Source: Lachnospiraceae bacterium OM04-12BH
GTDB lineage: Bacteria; Bacillota; Clostridia; Lachnospirales; Lachnospiraceae
Direction of reading: 5' to 3'
DNA: 64,000 nucleotides
Assembly (NCBI GenBank): GCA_003490145.1
Contig: QULQ01000008.1
Span: 120,487 to 184,486 of the forward strand
Of the stretch, positions 25,754 to 34,411 are shown piece after piece (position 1 is the first letter of the stretch; every line of letters starts with the position of its first letter). The position numbers and the translations under genes were made by a program. The notes under the pieces were generated by a model. It did no database searches. It was given only the letters and a program-made list of their open reading frames with translations, and was not told the DNA's origin.

Positions 25754-25822
25754 GACAAAGTAAGCGGAAAGGCGCTACAGGCAGCCTGCCAGAGCAGAAA
25801 ACACAGAGAAAAGGAGAAAAAA

Positions 25823-27253
25823 ATGGCTGAGAAGAAGTTAGTCGAAGCGATTACATCCATGAGTGAGGATTTCGCCCAGTGGTATACGGATGTAGTCAAG
25901 AAAGCGGAGCTGATCGATTATTCCAATGTAAAGGGATGCATGGTGATCAAGCCTGCAGGTTATGCAATCTGGGAAAATATCCAGAGACAGCTTGATGAAA
26001 GATTTAAAGCAACCGGAGTAGAGAATGTCTACATGCCCATGTTTATTCCGGAGAGCCTGTTAAATAAGGAAAAGGATCATGTGGAAGGGTTTGCTCCAGA
26101 GGTTGCCTGGGTTACCCATGGCGGGCTGGCTCCTTTGCAGGAGAGAATGTGTGTCAGACCTACTTCCGAAACACTATTCTGCGATTTTTATAAGGGAGAC
26201 ATCCATTCCTACAGAGATCTTCCCAAAGTTTATAACCAGTGGTGCAGTGTGGTGCGCTGGGAAAAGGAGACAAGACCTTTCCTGCGTTCTAGAGAATTTC
26301 TCTGGCAGGAAGGCCATACTGCTCATGCAACAGCAGAAGAAGCAGAAGCAAGAACCGAGCAGATGCTGAATGTATATGCTGATTTCTGTGAGGAGGTTCT
26401 GGCAATCCCGGTTGTTAAGGGCCGTAAGACAGAGAAGGAGAAATTTGCAGGTGCAGAGGCTACCTATACCATTGAGGCACTGATGCATGATGGTAAGGCG
26501 CTGCAGTCAGGAACCAGCCACAATTTTGGGGACGGCTTCGCAAAGGCTTTTGGCATCCAGTTTACAGATAAAGATAACAAGCTGAAATATGTTTACCAGA
26601 CATCATGGGGGATGTCTACCAGAATTATCGGAGCGATCATCATGGTACACGGAGATGATTCCGGTCTGGTGCTGCCTCCAAGGATCGCACCGACACAGGT
26701 TATGATCATTCCGATCCAGCAGAAAAAGGAAGGTGTTCTTGACAAGGCTTATGAACTGAGAGACAGATTAAAGGGCTTCAAGGTAAAGGTAGATGACTCT
26801 GACAAGAGTCCCGGATGGAAGTTCTCCGAGCAGGAGATGCGTGGTATTCCGCTCCGTGTGGAGATCGGACCGAAGGATATCGAGGCCGGTAAGTGCGTGA
26901 TCTGCCGTCGTGATAATGGCGAGAAGATCGAAGTGGCACTGGATGAGCTGGAGAGCAAAGTAGGTGAGCTTCTTGATCAGGTACAGGCAGATATGCTTGC
27001 AAAGGCAAGAAAGCATCTGGAAAGCCATACCTATGTAGCTACAAACAGAGAAGAATTTGAAAAGCTATTTGCTGAAAAATCAGGATTTGTAAAGGCTATG
27101 TGGTGTGGAGAGAGAGCCTGCGAGGAAGAGATCAAGGAAAAGATGAGCGTTTCCAGCAGATGTATGCCGTTCCATCAGGAATGCCTCTCCGATAAATGTG
27201 CTTATTGTGGAAAGCCTGCCAAAAAGATGGTTTACTGGGGCAGGGCTTACTAA
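25823..27253 (+). CDS. proS: Prolyl-tRNA synthetase
   Basis: Charges tRNA(Pro). This is the short (archaeal/eukaryote-like) ProS type of 476 residues without the bacterial INS editing domain. Class II motifs are seen in [12 protein letters not shown] (motif 2 region, [20 protein letters not shown]) and [17 protein letters not shown] (motif 3). The C-terminal region has a zinc-type cluster ([22 protein letters not shown]) and the typical end WGRAY. The ATG at 25823 follows AAGGAG; the longer open frame from 25727 begins inside the T-box and is not used. Regulated by the T-box. Confidence 0.94.
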   Translation: MAEKKLVEAITSMSEDFAQWYTDVVKKAELIDYSNVKGCMVIKPAGYAIWENIQRQLDERFKATGVENVYMPMFIPESLLNKEKDHVEGFAPEVAWVTHGGLAPLQERMCVRPTSETLFCDFYKGDIHSYRDLPKVYNQWCSVVRWEKETRPFLRSREFLWQEGHTAHATAEEAEARTEQMLNVYADFCEEVLAIPVVKGRKTEKEKFAGAEATYTIEALMHDGKALQSGTSHNFGDGFAKAFGIQFTDKDNKLKYVYQTSWGMSTRIIGAIIMVHGDDSGLVLPPRIAPTQVMIIPIQQKKEGVLDKAYELRDRLKGFKVKVDDSDKSPGWKFSEQEMRGIPLRVEIGPKDIEAGKCVICRRDNGEKIEVALDELESKVGELLDQVQADMLAKARKHLESHTYVATNREEFEKLFAEKSGFVKAMWCGERACEEEIKEKMSVSSRCMPFHQECLSDKCAYCGKPAKKMVYWGRAY

Positions 27254-27268
27254 AAGAAGGAAGGAATC

Positions 27269-28618
27269 ATGCAGAATACAACCATGATCGAATTGCCTGA
27301 AAGGGTGAAAGAGATACTGGATACGATTATGGAGGCCGGCTACGAAGCTTATGCTGTAGGCGGCTGTATTCGTGATTCGATACTTGGAAGAAAACCAAAT
27401 GACTGGGATATCACTACATCTGCGTCTCCTTATGAGATCAAGGAGCTGTTCCGGCGGACGGTAGATACCGGGATCCAGCATGGAACAGTGACCGTTATGA
27501 TGGATAAGGAAGGGTTTGAAGTCACCACCTACCGGATCGACGGGGACTATAAGGATGGAAGACATCCCAGTGAAGTGACTTTTACAGCAAGCCTGAAGGA
27601 AGATCTGCGCCGCAGAGATTTTACAATCAATGCCATGGCCTATAATGAGCAGAACGGGCTCGTGGATATTTTCGGCGGAATGCAGGATATTGCAGACGGT
27701 GTGATACGTTGTGTCGGAGAACCCAGAGAGCGTTTTTCAGAGGATGCTCTGCGGATCATGCGGGCAGTACGGTTTTCTGCGCAGCTTGGCTACCAGATCG
27801 AAGAAAAGACGAAAGCTGCGATCGAGGAGCTCGCACCAACTCTTAAGAAGATCAGTGCAGAGAGGATTCAGGTGGAGCTTGTGAAGCTTGTTACCTCCAA
27901 GCATCCAGAAGAGCTTCTGACAGCTTATGAAACCGGGATCACATCAGTGATCCTGCCAGAGTTTGATCTTTGCATGGAAACAGAGCAGCATAATCCCCAT
28001 CATCTTTACAACGTAGGGATGCACACGATCCATGCCATGGAAGTCATTCCGGCAGATAAGGTGCTTCGTCTTGCCATGCTGTTTCACGATATGGGGAAGC
28101 CGGTCTGCAGGGAGACGGATGAACGGGGCATTGACCACTTCCATGGTCATCCGCAGGTTTCTGAGGAGATTACGGGGAAGGTGCTCCGGAGACTTAAGTT
28201 TGATAATGATACTGTTTATATGGTAAAAAAACTTGTCAGATGCCACGATCAGTATATTCCGGCAGATGAAAGAGGAGTACGCCGTGCCATGTGGCGTGTG
28301 GGAGAGGATGCCTTTCCTCTGCTCCTCCAGGTAAAAAAAGCAGATATGGAGGCGCAGAGCACCTTTTTAATAGAAGAAAAAGAAAAAAATCTGCAGGAGG
28401 TAGGACGGATCTATCAGGAAATTCTGGAAAAAAAGCAGTGTGTCTCACTGAAAACGCTGGCAGTAAACGGAAAGGATCTGATGGATGAGGCCGGATATGT
28501 ACCTGGCAAAGAGCTTGGCACTATCCTTCAGGAACTGCTTCAGCTTGTGATAGAGGAACCGGAGCTGAATGATAAAAGGACGCTTCTGAAAGAAGCCAGG
28601 CAGAGACGAAACCGGTAA
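27269..28618 (+). CDS. cca: CCA tRNA nucleotidyltransferase with HD domain
   Basis: Adds or repairs the CCA end of tRNAs. The nucleotidyltransferase head has AVGGCIRDSILGRKPNDWDITT (metal Asp pair in DWDI), followed by the DLRRRDFTINAMA motif and an EDALRIMRAVRFS helix. A middle HD domain is visible in LAMLFHDMGKP and DHFHGHP. The 449 residues fit the class II HD-containing type. AAGGAAGG precedes the ATG, and only 15 bases separate it from proS, so the T-box may control both. Confidence 0.92.
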   Translation: MQNTTMIELPERVKEILDTIMEAGYEAYAVGGCIRDSILGRKPNDWDITTSASPYEIKELFRRTVDTGIQHGTVTVMMDKEGFEVTTYRIDGDYKDGRHPSEVTFTASLKEDLRRRDFTINAMAYNEQNGLVDIFGGMQDIADGVIRCVGEPRERFSEDALRIMRAVRFSAQLGYQIEEKTKAAIEELAPTLKKISAERIQVELVKLVTSKHPEELLTAYETGITSVILPEFDLCMETEQHNPHHLYNVGMHTIHAMEVIPADKVLRLAMLFHDMGKPVCRETDERGIDHFHGHPQVSEEITGKVLRRLKFDNDTVYMVKKLVRCHDQYIPADERGVRRAMWRVGEDAFPLLLQVKKADMEAQSTFLIEEKEKNLQEVGRIYQEILEKKQCVSLKTLAVNGKDLMDEAGYVPGKELGTILQELLQLVIEEPELNDKRTLLKEARQRRNR

Positions 28619-28675
28619 TACTTTACAGATTACCCTCATAAGATAGGATATGACTTACGTCAGGGGGTAATCATT

Positions 28676-29662
28676 GTGAATGACAGATGTGTCAGTTTGC
28701 TGGAAAAATATGAATTGGAGTTGCTTCGTACCTGTAAGGGGCGTGGTGCCATTCTGTGTGAAACAGATATAGGAACCCTGATTCTGAAAGAATATGCAGG
28801 TTACAGAGAGAAATGTGTATATCAGGATGCTTTGCTGCATGCTCTTGCAGATAAGGGTTTTTCTTATAAAGAAAGCATTATCAGGAATAAGGAAGGGGAG
28901 CTTCTGACAGAGGATGTGGATGGAACCTCTTATATCCTGAAAACCTGGTTTGAAGGCCGGGAATGTAATGTAAGGGACCGGGAGGACTGTGCCCTTGCCA
29001 TGCAGACACTGGCATCTTATCATAAGGTCAGTGCACTCTGTCAGGAACTGACAGAGTATAGATCCCTGTCTGATGTGGAAGCAGAGTTTGAAAAACATAA
29101 CAGGGAGCTGAAGAAGATATGGCGGTTCCTGAAAACAAGAGGACAGAAGAGCGATTTTGAGATTGCACTGATGCAGAGCTATGCCGGTTTTTTTGAAAAG
29201 GCACTGGCAGTCACAGAAGAATGGAAGAGCTGTAAGGGACAGGAGAAATCTGTACAGGTTGTCTGCCATGGGGATTATCAGCATCATAATCTGATCCTGT
29301 CCGGAAGCAGGTTTCATCTGGTCAATTTTGAAAAGTGCGTTCCGGACAGTCCGGTGAGAGATATTTATCTGTTTATGAGAAAGCTTCTGGAAAAGAGCGA
29401 CTGGTCTTTTAGTACCGGCTCAGAGCTGCTTCTTTCCTATGAAAAAGAGAGACATCTGGAAAAGGAAGATTACAGGATGCTCTATTACCGGCTGGCATAT
29501 CCTGAAAAATTCTGGAAAATTGCCAATTTTTATTATAATTCAGGTAAAGCATGGATCCCGGAGAAGTATCAGGAGAAGCTTTTAAAGGTAAACAGACAGG
29601 AACAGGAAAAAAAAGAATTTCTGAAAAAATTCCGGGAAAAGTATGGTATACTTACATCGTAA
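28676..29662 (+). CDS. CotS-like spore coat kinase-fold protein
   Basis: Belongs to the CotS family, which has an aminoglycoside phosphotransferase-like fold and is found in spore coats of Bacillus and clostridia. The catalytic loop VCHGDYQHHNLIL is intact, but the usual metal-binding Asp of the following strand is Asn in LVNFEKCVPDSPVRDIYLFMRK; this change is also seen in other clostridial members as I recall, so activity is uncertain. The start is a GTG at 28676 with AGGGGG nine bases before. It may contribute to the spore coat or to wall polymers. Confidence 0.75.
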   Translation: MNDRCVSLLEKYELELLRTCKGRGAILCETDIGTLILKEYAGYREKCVYQDALLHALADKGFSYKESIIRNKEGELLTEDVDGTSYILKTWFEGRECNVRDREDCALAMQTLASYHKVSALCQELTEYRSLSDVEAEFEKHNRELKKIWRFLKTRGQKSDFEIALMQSYAGFFEKALAVTEEWKSCKGQEKSVQVVCHGDYQHHNLILSGSRFHLVNFEKCVPDSPVRDIYLFMRKLLEKSDWSFSTGSELLLSYEKERHLEKEDYRMLYYRLAYPEKFWKIANFYYNSGKAWIPEKYQEKLLKVNRQEQEKKEFLKKFREKYGILTS

Positions 29663-29698
29663 CAAAACAGAAGATCTGATTGAAACAGGGATTACAGA

Positions 29699-31117
29699 AT
29701 GAAAGAAAACAGAGAGAACAAACCGGTCTTAAAATATCTGGCAGTTTTGCTGAGTCTGGTACTGACAGGCTGCGGAACCATTGGTCTTGCCCAGGAGTCC
29801 ACATTTGAAAGTGCCTATGAAAACGGAAAGGAAGAAGAACCGGCAGCACCGGCTTATACATCAGCCAGCAGAGGTGTCCTTATTTCCATAAATACAGAAG
29901 ATAGGAGCTTTGTCATCCACAGGACAGCGGAAGGTGATGATATAGTCCTTAACTATACCGGTGCTACAGTAGTACAGGATCAATATGAAAGTCCCCTGAC
30001 CATGGAGCAGCTTTCTGCAGGAGAGATCCTGGATGTGACTTATGACAGCGAATCGGGCAGAGCGGGAGATATTGCCATATCCGGAGATGCCTTCTGTTAT
30101 GAGGGACTTTCAAGGTGCCGCATAGATGAAGGTAAGGGAACACTGGAGACAGGAAGCGAGACACTGCATATCAGTAATCAGACCAGAGTCTTTTCTGAGG
30201 GACGGGAGATCGGGATAAATGAGATCCTGAATCTGGATACTGTGACGGTCAGGGGTATAGGACATGATGTCAGCAGTATCGTGATAGAAAAGGGGCATGG
30301 ATATCTGAGCCTTAAGGATGCAGATGCACTGCTTGGCGGATGGATCGAGGTAGGACAGGCCGTGATCAGCCAGATCACGCAGGAGATGCTCCTCACTGTG
30401 CCGGAAGGAAGCTATCAGGTAAGACTGACAGCAGGAGATGTGGATGAAACAAGAGAGGTAACTATAAAGAGGAATGAAGAAAATGTCCTTGATCTTGGGG
30501 ATATTGAACTGAAGGTGCCGGTAAACGGGCAGGTCAGCCTTGTGATATCTCCTTCTACAGCTACAGTCAGGATTGATGATGTGACCGTCAATGCAGCCTA
30601 TGCGGTACGCCTTCCCTTTGGCATCCATCAGATCACAGCAAGTGCTGATGGATATGATACCGTTTCGGAATACTTCGAAGTGACAGGGGAAAATACCAGA
30701 GTAAAGCTGACGCTTGGCAGGGCGGCAGAGGAAGATACAGTTTCCGGCAATTCTACAAAGGAAGAGGAAACGCAAGCTCATACAGTTACGATCAAGGCAC
30801 CTGAAGATGTGGAAGTATATCAGGACAACCTGTATATGGGTATTTCACCTGTTACCTATGATAAAACCGTTGGAACGCATACGATTTCCCTGAGGAAGAG
30901 CGGTTACCAGACGAAGAGCTATCAGATCGAGGTGACGGATGATGACAGGGATCTTGTATATTCCTTCCCTGATCTGGAAAAGAATATAAATGAGAATATA
31001 GATGCATCAAATACCGTGAGTGGAAACAGTGTCAAAAACCAGACGGGCAGCACTGTCAGCGGCAATACAAATACCGTCAGCGGCAATGAAACGACTGCCA
31101 GTCAGGACACTGCCTGA
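29699..31117 (+). CDS. PEGA-domain lipoprotein with Val-Ser-Gly-Asn repeats
   Basis: Lipoprotein with signal LLSLVLTGCGTIG. It has two beta-rich PEGA-like stretches, one near residues 260-345 (VPVNGQVSLVISPSTATVRI, LPFGIHQITASADGY) and one after 360 (TIKAPEDVEVYQDNLYMGISPV, VGTHTISLRKSGYQTK). The linker and C-terminus carry repeats of TVSGN (TVSGNSTK, TVSGNSVK, TVSGNTN, TVSGNETT), a low-complexity surface-type tail. Likely located on the outer face of the membrane; no enzymatic motif is visible. It is followed by the HU promoter. Confidence 0.8.
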   Translation: MKENRENKPVLKYLAVLLSLVLTGCGTIGLAQESTFESAYENGKEEEPAAPAYTSASRGVLISINTEDRSFVIHRTAEGDDIVLNYTGATVVQDQYESPLTMEQLSAGEILDVTYDSESGRAGDIAISGDAFCYEGLSRCRIDEGKGTLETGSETLHISNQTRVFSEGREIGINEILNLDTVTVRGIGHDVSSIVIEKGHGYLSLKDADALLGGWIEVGQAVISQITQEMLLTVPEGSYQVRLTAGDVDETREVTIKRNEENVLDLGDIELKVPVNGQVSLVISPSTATVRIDDVTVNAAYAVRLPFGIHQITASADGYDTVSEYFEVTGENTRVKLTLGRAAEEDTVSGNSTKEEETQAHTVTIKAPEDVEVYQDNLYMGISPVTYDKTVGTHTISLRKSGYQTKSYQIEVTDDDRDLVYSFPDLEKNINENIDASNTVSGNSVKNQTGSTVSGNTNTVSGNETTASQDTA

Positions 31118-31164
31118 AAACGCAGGAAAGTGAGGAAATACGGGGCTGAAAAGCCAAAAATTTC

Positions 31165-31193
31165 TTGACAAACAGTAGTAAAAAAGATATATA
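31165..31193 (+). promoter_or_regulatory. Sigma-A promoter of the HU gene
   Basis: TTGACA (31165-31170), a 17-base spacer and TATATA (31188-31193). The following leader to the HU start codon is about 70 bases and contains AGGAGGAG. Confidence 0.7.
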
Positions 31194-31268
31194 TAGATAT
31201 AGACGTTTCATTCAAGTGGAAGAAACAAGAAAATAAATAAACACTCATAATAAGAGGAGGAGTTCGAA

Positions 31269-31544
31269 ATGAACAAAACAGAATTAGTAGCAGCAATCGC
31301 TGATGAAGCTGGATTATCTAAGAAGGATGCTGAGAAGGCATTAAAGGCTTTCACAGATGTTGTAACAGAAGAATTAAAGAAGGGTGAGAAGGTTCAGCTT
31401 GTTGGCTTTGGTACATTTGAAGTATCTGAGAGAGCAGCAAGAGAAGGAAGAAATCCCCAGACTGGCGCAGCAATGAAGATTGCAGCTTCTAAGGCTCCTA
31501 AGTTCAAGGCTGGTAAGGCATTAAAGGATTTAATCAACGCATAA
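31269..31544 (+). CDS. hup: DNA-binding protein HU
   Basis: Nucleoid-associated protein of 91 residues. It has the dimerisation helices ([25 protein letters not shown]), the core [21 protein letters not shown] that forms the DNA-binding arm, and the C-terminal [13 protein letters not shown]. It has a strong promoter and its own terminator. The codons are highly biased, as expected for an abundant protein. It opens the sporulation/cell-division block, as in other Firmicutes. Confidence 0.96.
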   Translation: MNKTELVAAIADEAGLSKKDAEKALKAFTDVVTEELKKGEKVQLVGFGTFEVSERAAREGRNPQTGAAMKIAASKAPKFKAGKALKDLINA

Positions 31545-31558
31545 GTGAGATACGTGAG

Positions 31559-31584
31559 GGACCTGCTGTGGCAGGTCCTTTTTT
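31559..31584 (+). terminator. Terminator after HU
   Basis: Stem GGACCTGC (31559-31566) with GCAGGTCC (31571-31578), then six T. Confidence 0.92.
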
Positions 31585-31621
31585 CGTTGAAAGGGATCAT
31601 AGCGGAAAGGAATAAGCAGGT

Positions 31622-31861
31622 ATGAGATTAGACAAATATTTAAAGGTATCCAGGCTGATCAAACGCAGAACTGTAGCCAATGAGGCATGTGATGCAGGCC
31701 GCGTCATGATCAATGACAGACCGGCAAAAGCATCAGCAGATGTCAAGGCAGGGGATAAGATCACAATCTCCTTCGGTAACAAGGATGTGAGTGTGGAAGT
31801 ACTCAGTGTACAGGAAACTGTCAGAAAAGAAGAAGCCAAAGAGATGTTTCAGTATTTATAA
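31622..31861 (+). CDS. rqcP: S4-domain RNA-binding protein (RqcP/YabO-type)
   Basis: An 80-residue-class protein that is a single S4 domain: MRLDKYLKVSRLIKRRTVA, then DAGRVMINDRPAKASADVKAGD. In Bacillus the equivalent, RqcP (YabO), takes part in ribosome-associated quality control by binding between 50S-bound RqcH and tRNA. The position between HU and yabP matches that synteny. AAGGAA precedes the ATG. It may be co-transcribed with the yabPQ-divIC genes. Confidence 0.88.
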   Translation: MRLDKYLKVSRLIKRRTVANEACDAGRVMINDRPAKASADVKAGDKITISFGNKDVSVEVLSVQETVRKEEAKEMFQYL

Positions 31862-31926
31862 AACGCCGGAATATCCGGAAGTGTTCTCCAATATAATCTT
31901 TTATAGAAAGAGAAAAGGAGAACGGG

Positions 31927-32217
31927 ATGGAGGATTTAAACAGTATTAACAAGAGACCTCATAAGGTGACACTTCTTGGAAGAAGGACATGTAATCTTAC
32001 CGGGGTGAATGATGTGCTTTCCTTTGACGAAAGAGAAGTGATCCTGGAAACAGAACAGGGTATGCTAATGATGAAGGGAAGCGGACTTCATGTGAACAGA
32101 CTGACTCTGGATAAGGGTGAGGTAGATGTGGAAGGAAAGATAGACAGCTTCACTTATTCCGAACAGGCATCCATGACGGCAAAAAGTGAATCTCTTCTGA
32201 CCCGGTTATTTAAATAA
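31927..32217 (+). CDS. yabP: Sporulation protein YabP
   Basis: A 96-residue YabP/YqfC-family protein: RPHKVTLLGRRTCNLTGVNDVLSFDE, followed by LMMKGSGLHVNRLTLDKGEVDVEGKIDSFTY. YabP is required with YabQ for cortex and coat development in Bacillus. AGGAG lies six bases before the ATG. Its TAA overlaps the ATG of yabQ by one base (TAATG), so the two are translationally coupled. Confidence 0.92.
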   Translation: MEDLNSINKRPHKVTLLGRRTCNLTGVNDVLSFDEREVILETEQGMLMMKGSGLHVNRLTLDKGEVDVEGKIDSFTYSEQASMTAKSESLLTRLFK

Positions 32218-32711
32218 TGTGGCTCAGTCAGGATATTACCAGAGAGATGGTCTTTTTGTTCCATTCCTTTCTGCTGGGAGTTGTGATCACTTCTGCTTAT
32301 GATGGTTTTCTGATCATACGGAGACTGATCCGTCATTCCGGGATCATGGTGTCACTGGAAGACCTTGTTTTCTGGATTGTGTGTGCACTGGAGGTATTCA
32401 GGGTTCTCTGCAGGGAAAATAATGGAATGCTCAGATGGTTTGCAGTAGCCGGAGCCTTTGGTGGAATGCTTGTGTACAAGAAAACGGTCAGCAGATTCAT
32501 AATCAGGACAATATGTCAGGTGATCACATTTTTTGGCGGAATACTGATGAAGATCGTGAGATTTCTGGCAAAGCCGGTACAGAAGCTTGTCAGGCAAGGG
32601 GAAAAAGGGGGTAAGGTACTGGCTGGCAGGCTGTCATGGCTCTTCCGGTGCCTGAAAAAGAAGTTGACGTTATTTTTGAAAATGCTTAAAATAGTACTTA
32701 GTAAGAAATGA
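32217..32711 (+). CDS. yabQ: Spore cortex protein YabQ
   Basis: A 164-residue membrane protein with three or four TM segments (VFLFHSFLLGVVITSAYDGFLII onward, LEDLVFWIVCALEVF, RWFAVAGAFGGMLVYK) and a basic C-terminal tail, as in YabQ, an integral protein needed for cortex synthesis. It starts within the yabP stop and its own stop overlaps the ATG at 32708 (ATGA). Confidence 0.9.
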   Translation: MWLSQDITREMVFLFHSFLLGVVITSAYDGFLIIRRLIRHSGIMVSLEDLVFWIVCALEVFRVLCRENNGMLRWFAVAGAFGGMLVYKKTVSRFIIRTICQVITFFGGILMKIVRFLAKPVQKLVRQGEKGGKVLAGRLSWLFRCLKKKLTLFLKMLKIVLSKK

Positions 32712-32725
32712 AAAGAGGATGCGGG

Positions 32726-33034
32726 ATGGCAAGAAGAGCAGCTTACCGGAAAAGACGGCAGAATAAGTTCGGTATGTTTCTTGTATTCATCGTTGTGGTC
32801 ATGCTTACCGTTGTAGTAGCTGTCAGAGGAATTGAGATGAAAGCGAAGCTGGCTGATAACAGGCAGAGGGAAGCTGAACTGGAGGCACAGATCGCAGCTG
32901 AAGAGGAGCGTACGCAGGAAATAGAAGAAATGGAAAAATATTCGGAAACCCTTGGATATACAGAAGAGGTAGCCAAGGAGAAGCTGGGTCTTGTCAATGA
33001 AGGTGAGATCATATTCCGGGATGAAAGTCATTAA
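32726..33034 (+). CDS. divIC: FtsB/DivIC-family division protein
   Basis: Bitopic division protein: a basic N-terminus (MARRAAYRKRRQNKFG), one TM segment (MFLVFIVVVMLTVVVAV) and an extracytoplasmic coiled coil (about residues 40-75, many Glu/Ala/Gln), ending with a C-terminal YTEEVAKEKLGLVNEGEII. In the divisome it acts with DivIB and FtsL. The frame also opens at 32708 (overlapping the yabQ stop), but the ATG at 32726 has GAGGATGCGGG upstream and matches the usual N-terminus. Confidence 0.9.
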   Translation: MARRAAYRKRRQNKFGMFLVFIVVVMLTVVVAVRGIEMKAKLADNRQREAELEAQIAAEEERTQEIEEMEKYSETLGYTEEVAKEKLGLVNEGEIIFRDESH

Positions 33035-33036
33035 AG

Positions 33037-33071
33037 ATACTGTCCAGATGAAAAATGGGCAGTATTTTTTT
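33037..33071 (+). terminator. Terminator after divIC
   Basis: Stem ATACTGTCC (33037-33045) with GGGCAGTAT (33057-33065), one wobble, and seven T. Confidence 0.85.
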
Positions 33072-33100
33072 GCGATGAGTTATGAAGGGGCAGGAACTGC

Positions 33101-33134
33101 TTCGACAAACAATGCACAGGCTTTCTGTTAAGAT
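33101..33134 (+). promoter_or_regulatory. Spo0A-type promoter of spoIIE
   Basis: TTCGACA (33101-33107), an exact 0A box, covers the -35 position, and TAAGAT (33129-33134) preceded by TGT acts as an extended -10. The hexamers are 22 bases apart. In Bacillus the spoIIG and spoIIE promoters also have an unusually long spacer and depend on Spo0A~P. The leader to the ATG is about 35 bases. Confidence 0.65.
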
Positions 33135-33173
33135 AGATAACTGCTACAGAGAGAAAGAAAGGGGCGTTATCAT

Positions 33174-34373
33174 ATGAAAAACAGGGAAGCGGATGACAGA
33201 GATGACTTTGAAAGCATATTACCGGAGTATGGAAGGCGGAAGCTCCTGACCTGTGCAGAATCCATACGGGAGCTGGCAGAAAGCTTTCAGGAAACAAGAG
33301 AAAACAGAGAGATCCTGCCGGAAGAAAACCGTAATGATTTCCTGTGTCAGAGGCGTCTTTTTGAAAATAAAAACCTGATGGCGGAGCATCTGCAGGAAAT
33401 GGCACAGATCATGACAGATGTAGCACAGGAAACGAAAAGCTGCAGACCATTAAGCGTCAGAAGAGTGAAACAGATTGCCCATGCCATGAAAGAGGTCGGA
33501 GTGCAGATGAAGAATCTGTACCTGATCGAAAATGAAGAAGGGAAGAGCGAGGTTACGATCTGCCTCAGGAATGAAAAAAGGAATACGCTGTCAGCAGAGG
33601 AAATGGGAGACCTGCTTTCTGTTCTGTTGAATATCAGGCTGGTCTGTACCGGAGACAATCCCTTTTTTGTAACAGAAGAATGGAAGACCTTTTATTATGT
33701 GGAAGAGGCCGGATATCATGTGCTGACTGGTGTGGCCACTGCTGTTAAGGAGACAGAAAAGGTTTCAGGGGATAATTATTCCTTTTTTGAAATGAAGCCG
33801 GGCAATCAGACAGCGATCCTTTCAGATGGAATGGGCTCAGGGGAGAAAGCGTGTCAGGACAGTACTCTTGTTGTAGAACTGATGCAGAAGTTTCTGGAGG
33901 CGGGATTCCCGGCAGAAACAGCGATTTCCATGATCAACAGTGCACTGGTATGCCGTGAGGAAAGCGCAAATATGTCCACTCTGGATCTCTGCAGTATTGA
34001 TCTATACGGAGGGGAATGTCGTTTTATCAAGGTGGGAAGTGCCTGCTCGTATATTAAAAGGGGACAGCTCGTGGAACGGATATCATCCGGTAATCTTCCC
34101 ATGGGGATCTTTCAGAAACCAGATGTGGATATGGTCTGCCGGGAACTGGAGGATGGAGATTATGTGATCCTGTTTTCTGATGGAGTTACGGATGCACTTT
34201 CCCAGGGGATGGGGGAGGAGATACTTCCGGAGGTGATCGGGAGCTGCCAGCTCAGCAATCCTGGAGAAATAGCAGGCTCTCTCCTGAATTTCTGTATTCA
34301 CCAGTGCAAAGGGCGTATCCGTGATGATATGACGATTCTGGTGATCGGGATCTGGAAAAAAGAAGAGGAATAA
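33174..34373 (+). CDS. spoIIE: SpoIIE-type phosphatase lacking the membrane region
   Basis: A 399-residue protein. Residues from about 170 form a PP2C/SpoIIE phosphatase domain with FFEMKPGNQTAILSDGMGSGEKA, SSGNLPMGIF and VILFSDGVTDAL and the C-terminal DDMTILVIG, the metal-binding acidic residues. Residues 1-165 are soluble helices that may correspond to the regulatory region. Full-length SpoIIE (about 800 residues) has about ten N-terminal TM segments; none is present here. Position between divIC and tilS and the Spo0A-type promoter support a SpoIIE role (dephosphorylation of SpoIIAA to release sigma-F). The start is an ATG following AAAGGGG. Confidence 0.82.
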   Translation: MKNREADDRDDFESILPEYGRRKLLTCAESIRELAESFQETRENREILPEENRNDFLCQRRLFENKNLMAEHLQEMAQIMTDVAQETKSCRPLSVRRVKQIAHAMKEVGVQMKNLYLIENEEGKSEVTICLRNEKRNTLSAEEMGDLLSVLLNIRLVCTGDNPFFVTEEWKTFYYVEEAGYHVLTGVATAVKETEKVSGDNYSFFEMKPGNQTAILSDGMGSGEKACQDSTLVVELMQKFLEAGFPAETAISMINSALVCREESANMSTLDLCSIDLYGGECRFIKVGSACSYIKRGQLVERISSGNLPMGIFQKPDVDMVCRELEDGDYVILFSDGVTDALSQGMGEEILPEVIGSCQLSNPGEIAGSLLNFCIHQCKGRIRDDMTILVIGIWKKEEE

Positions 34374-34411
34374 GTCTTTTCTTTTATATATATATCAGCT
34401 ATAGTAAATAT

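Noticed and set aside
25727..25822. Extended prolyl-tRNA synthetase start
   Set aside because: The first part overlaps the T-box terminator; the ATG at 25823 has AAGGAG and matches the family N-terminus.
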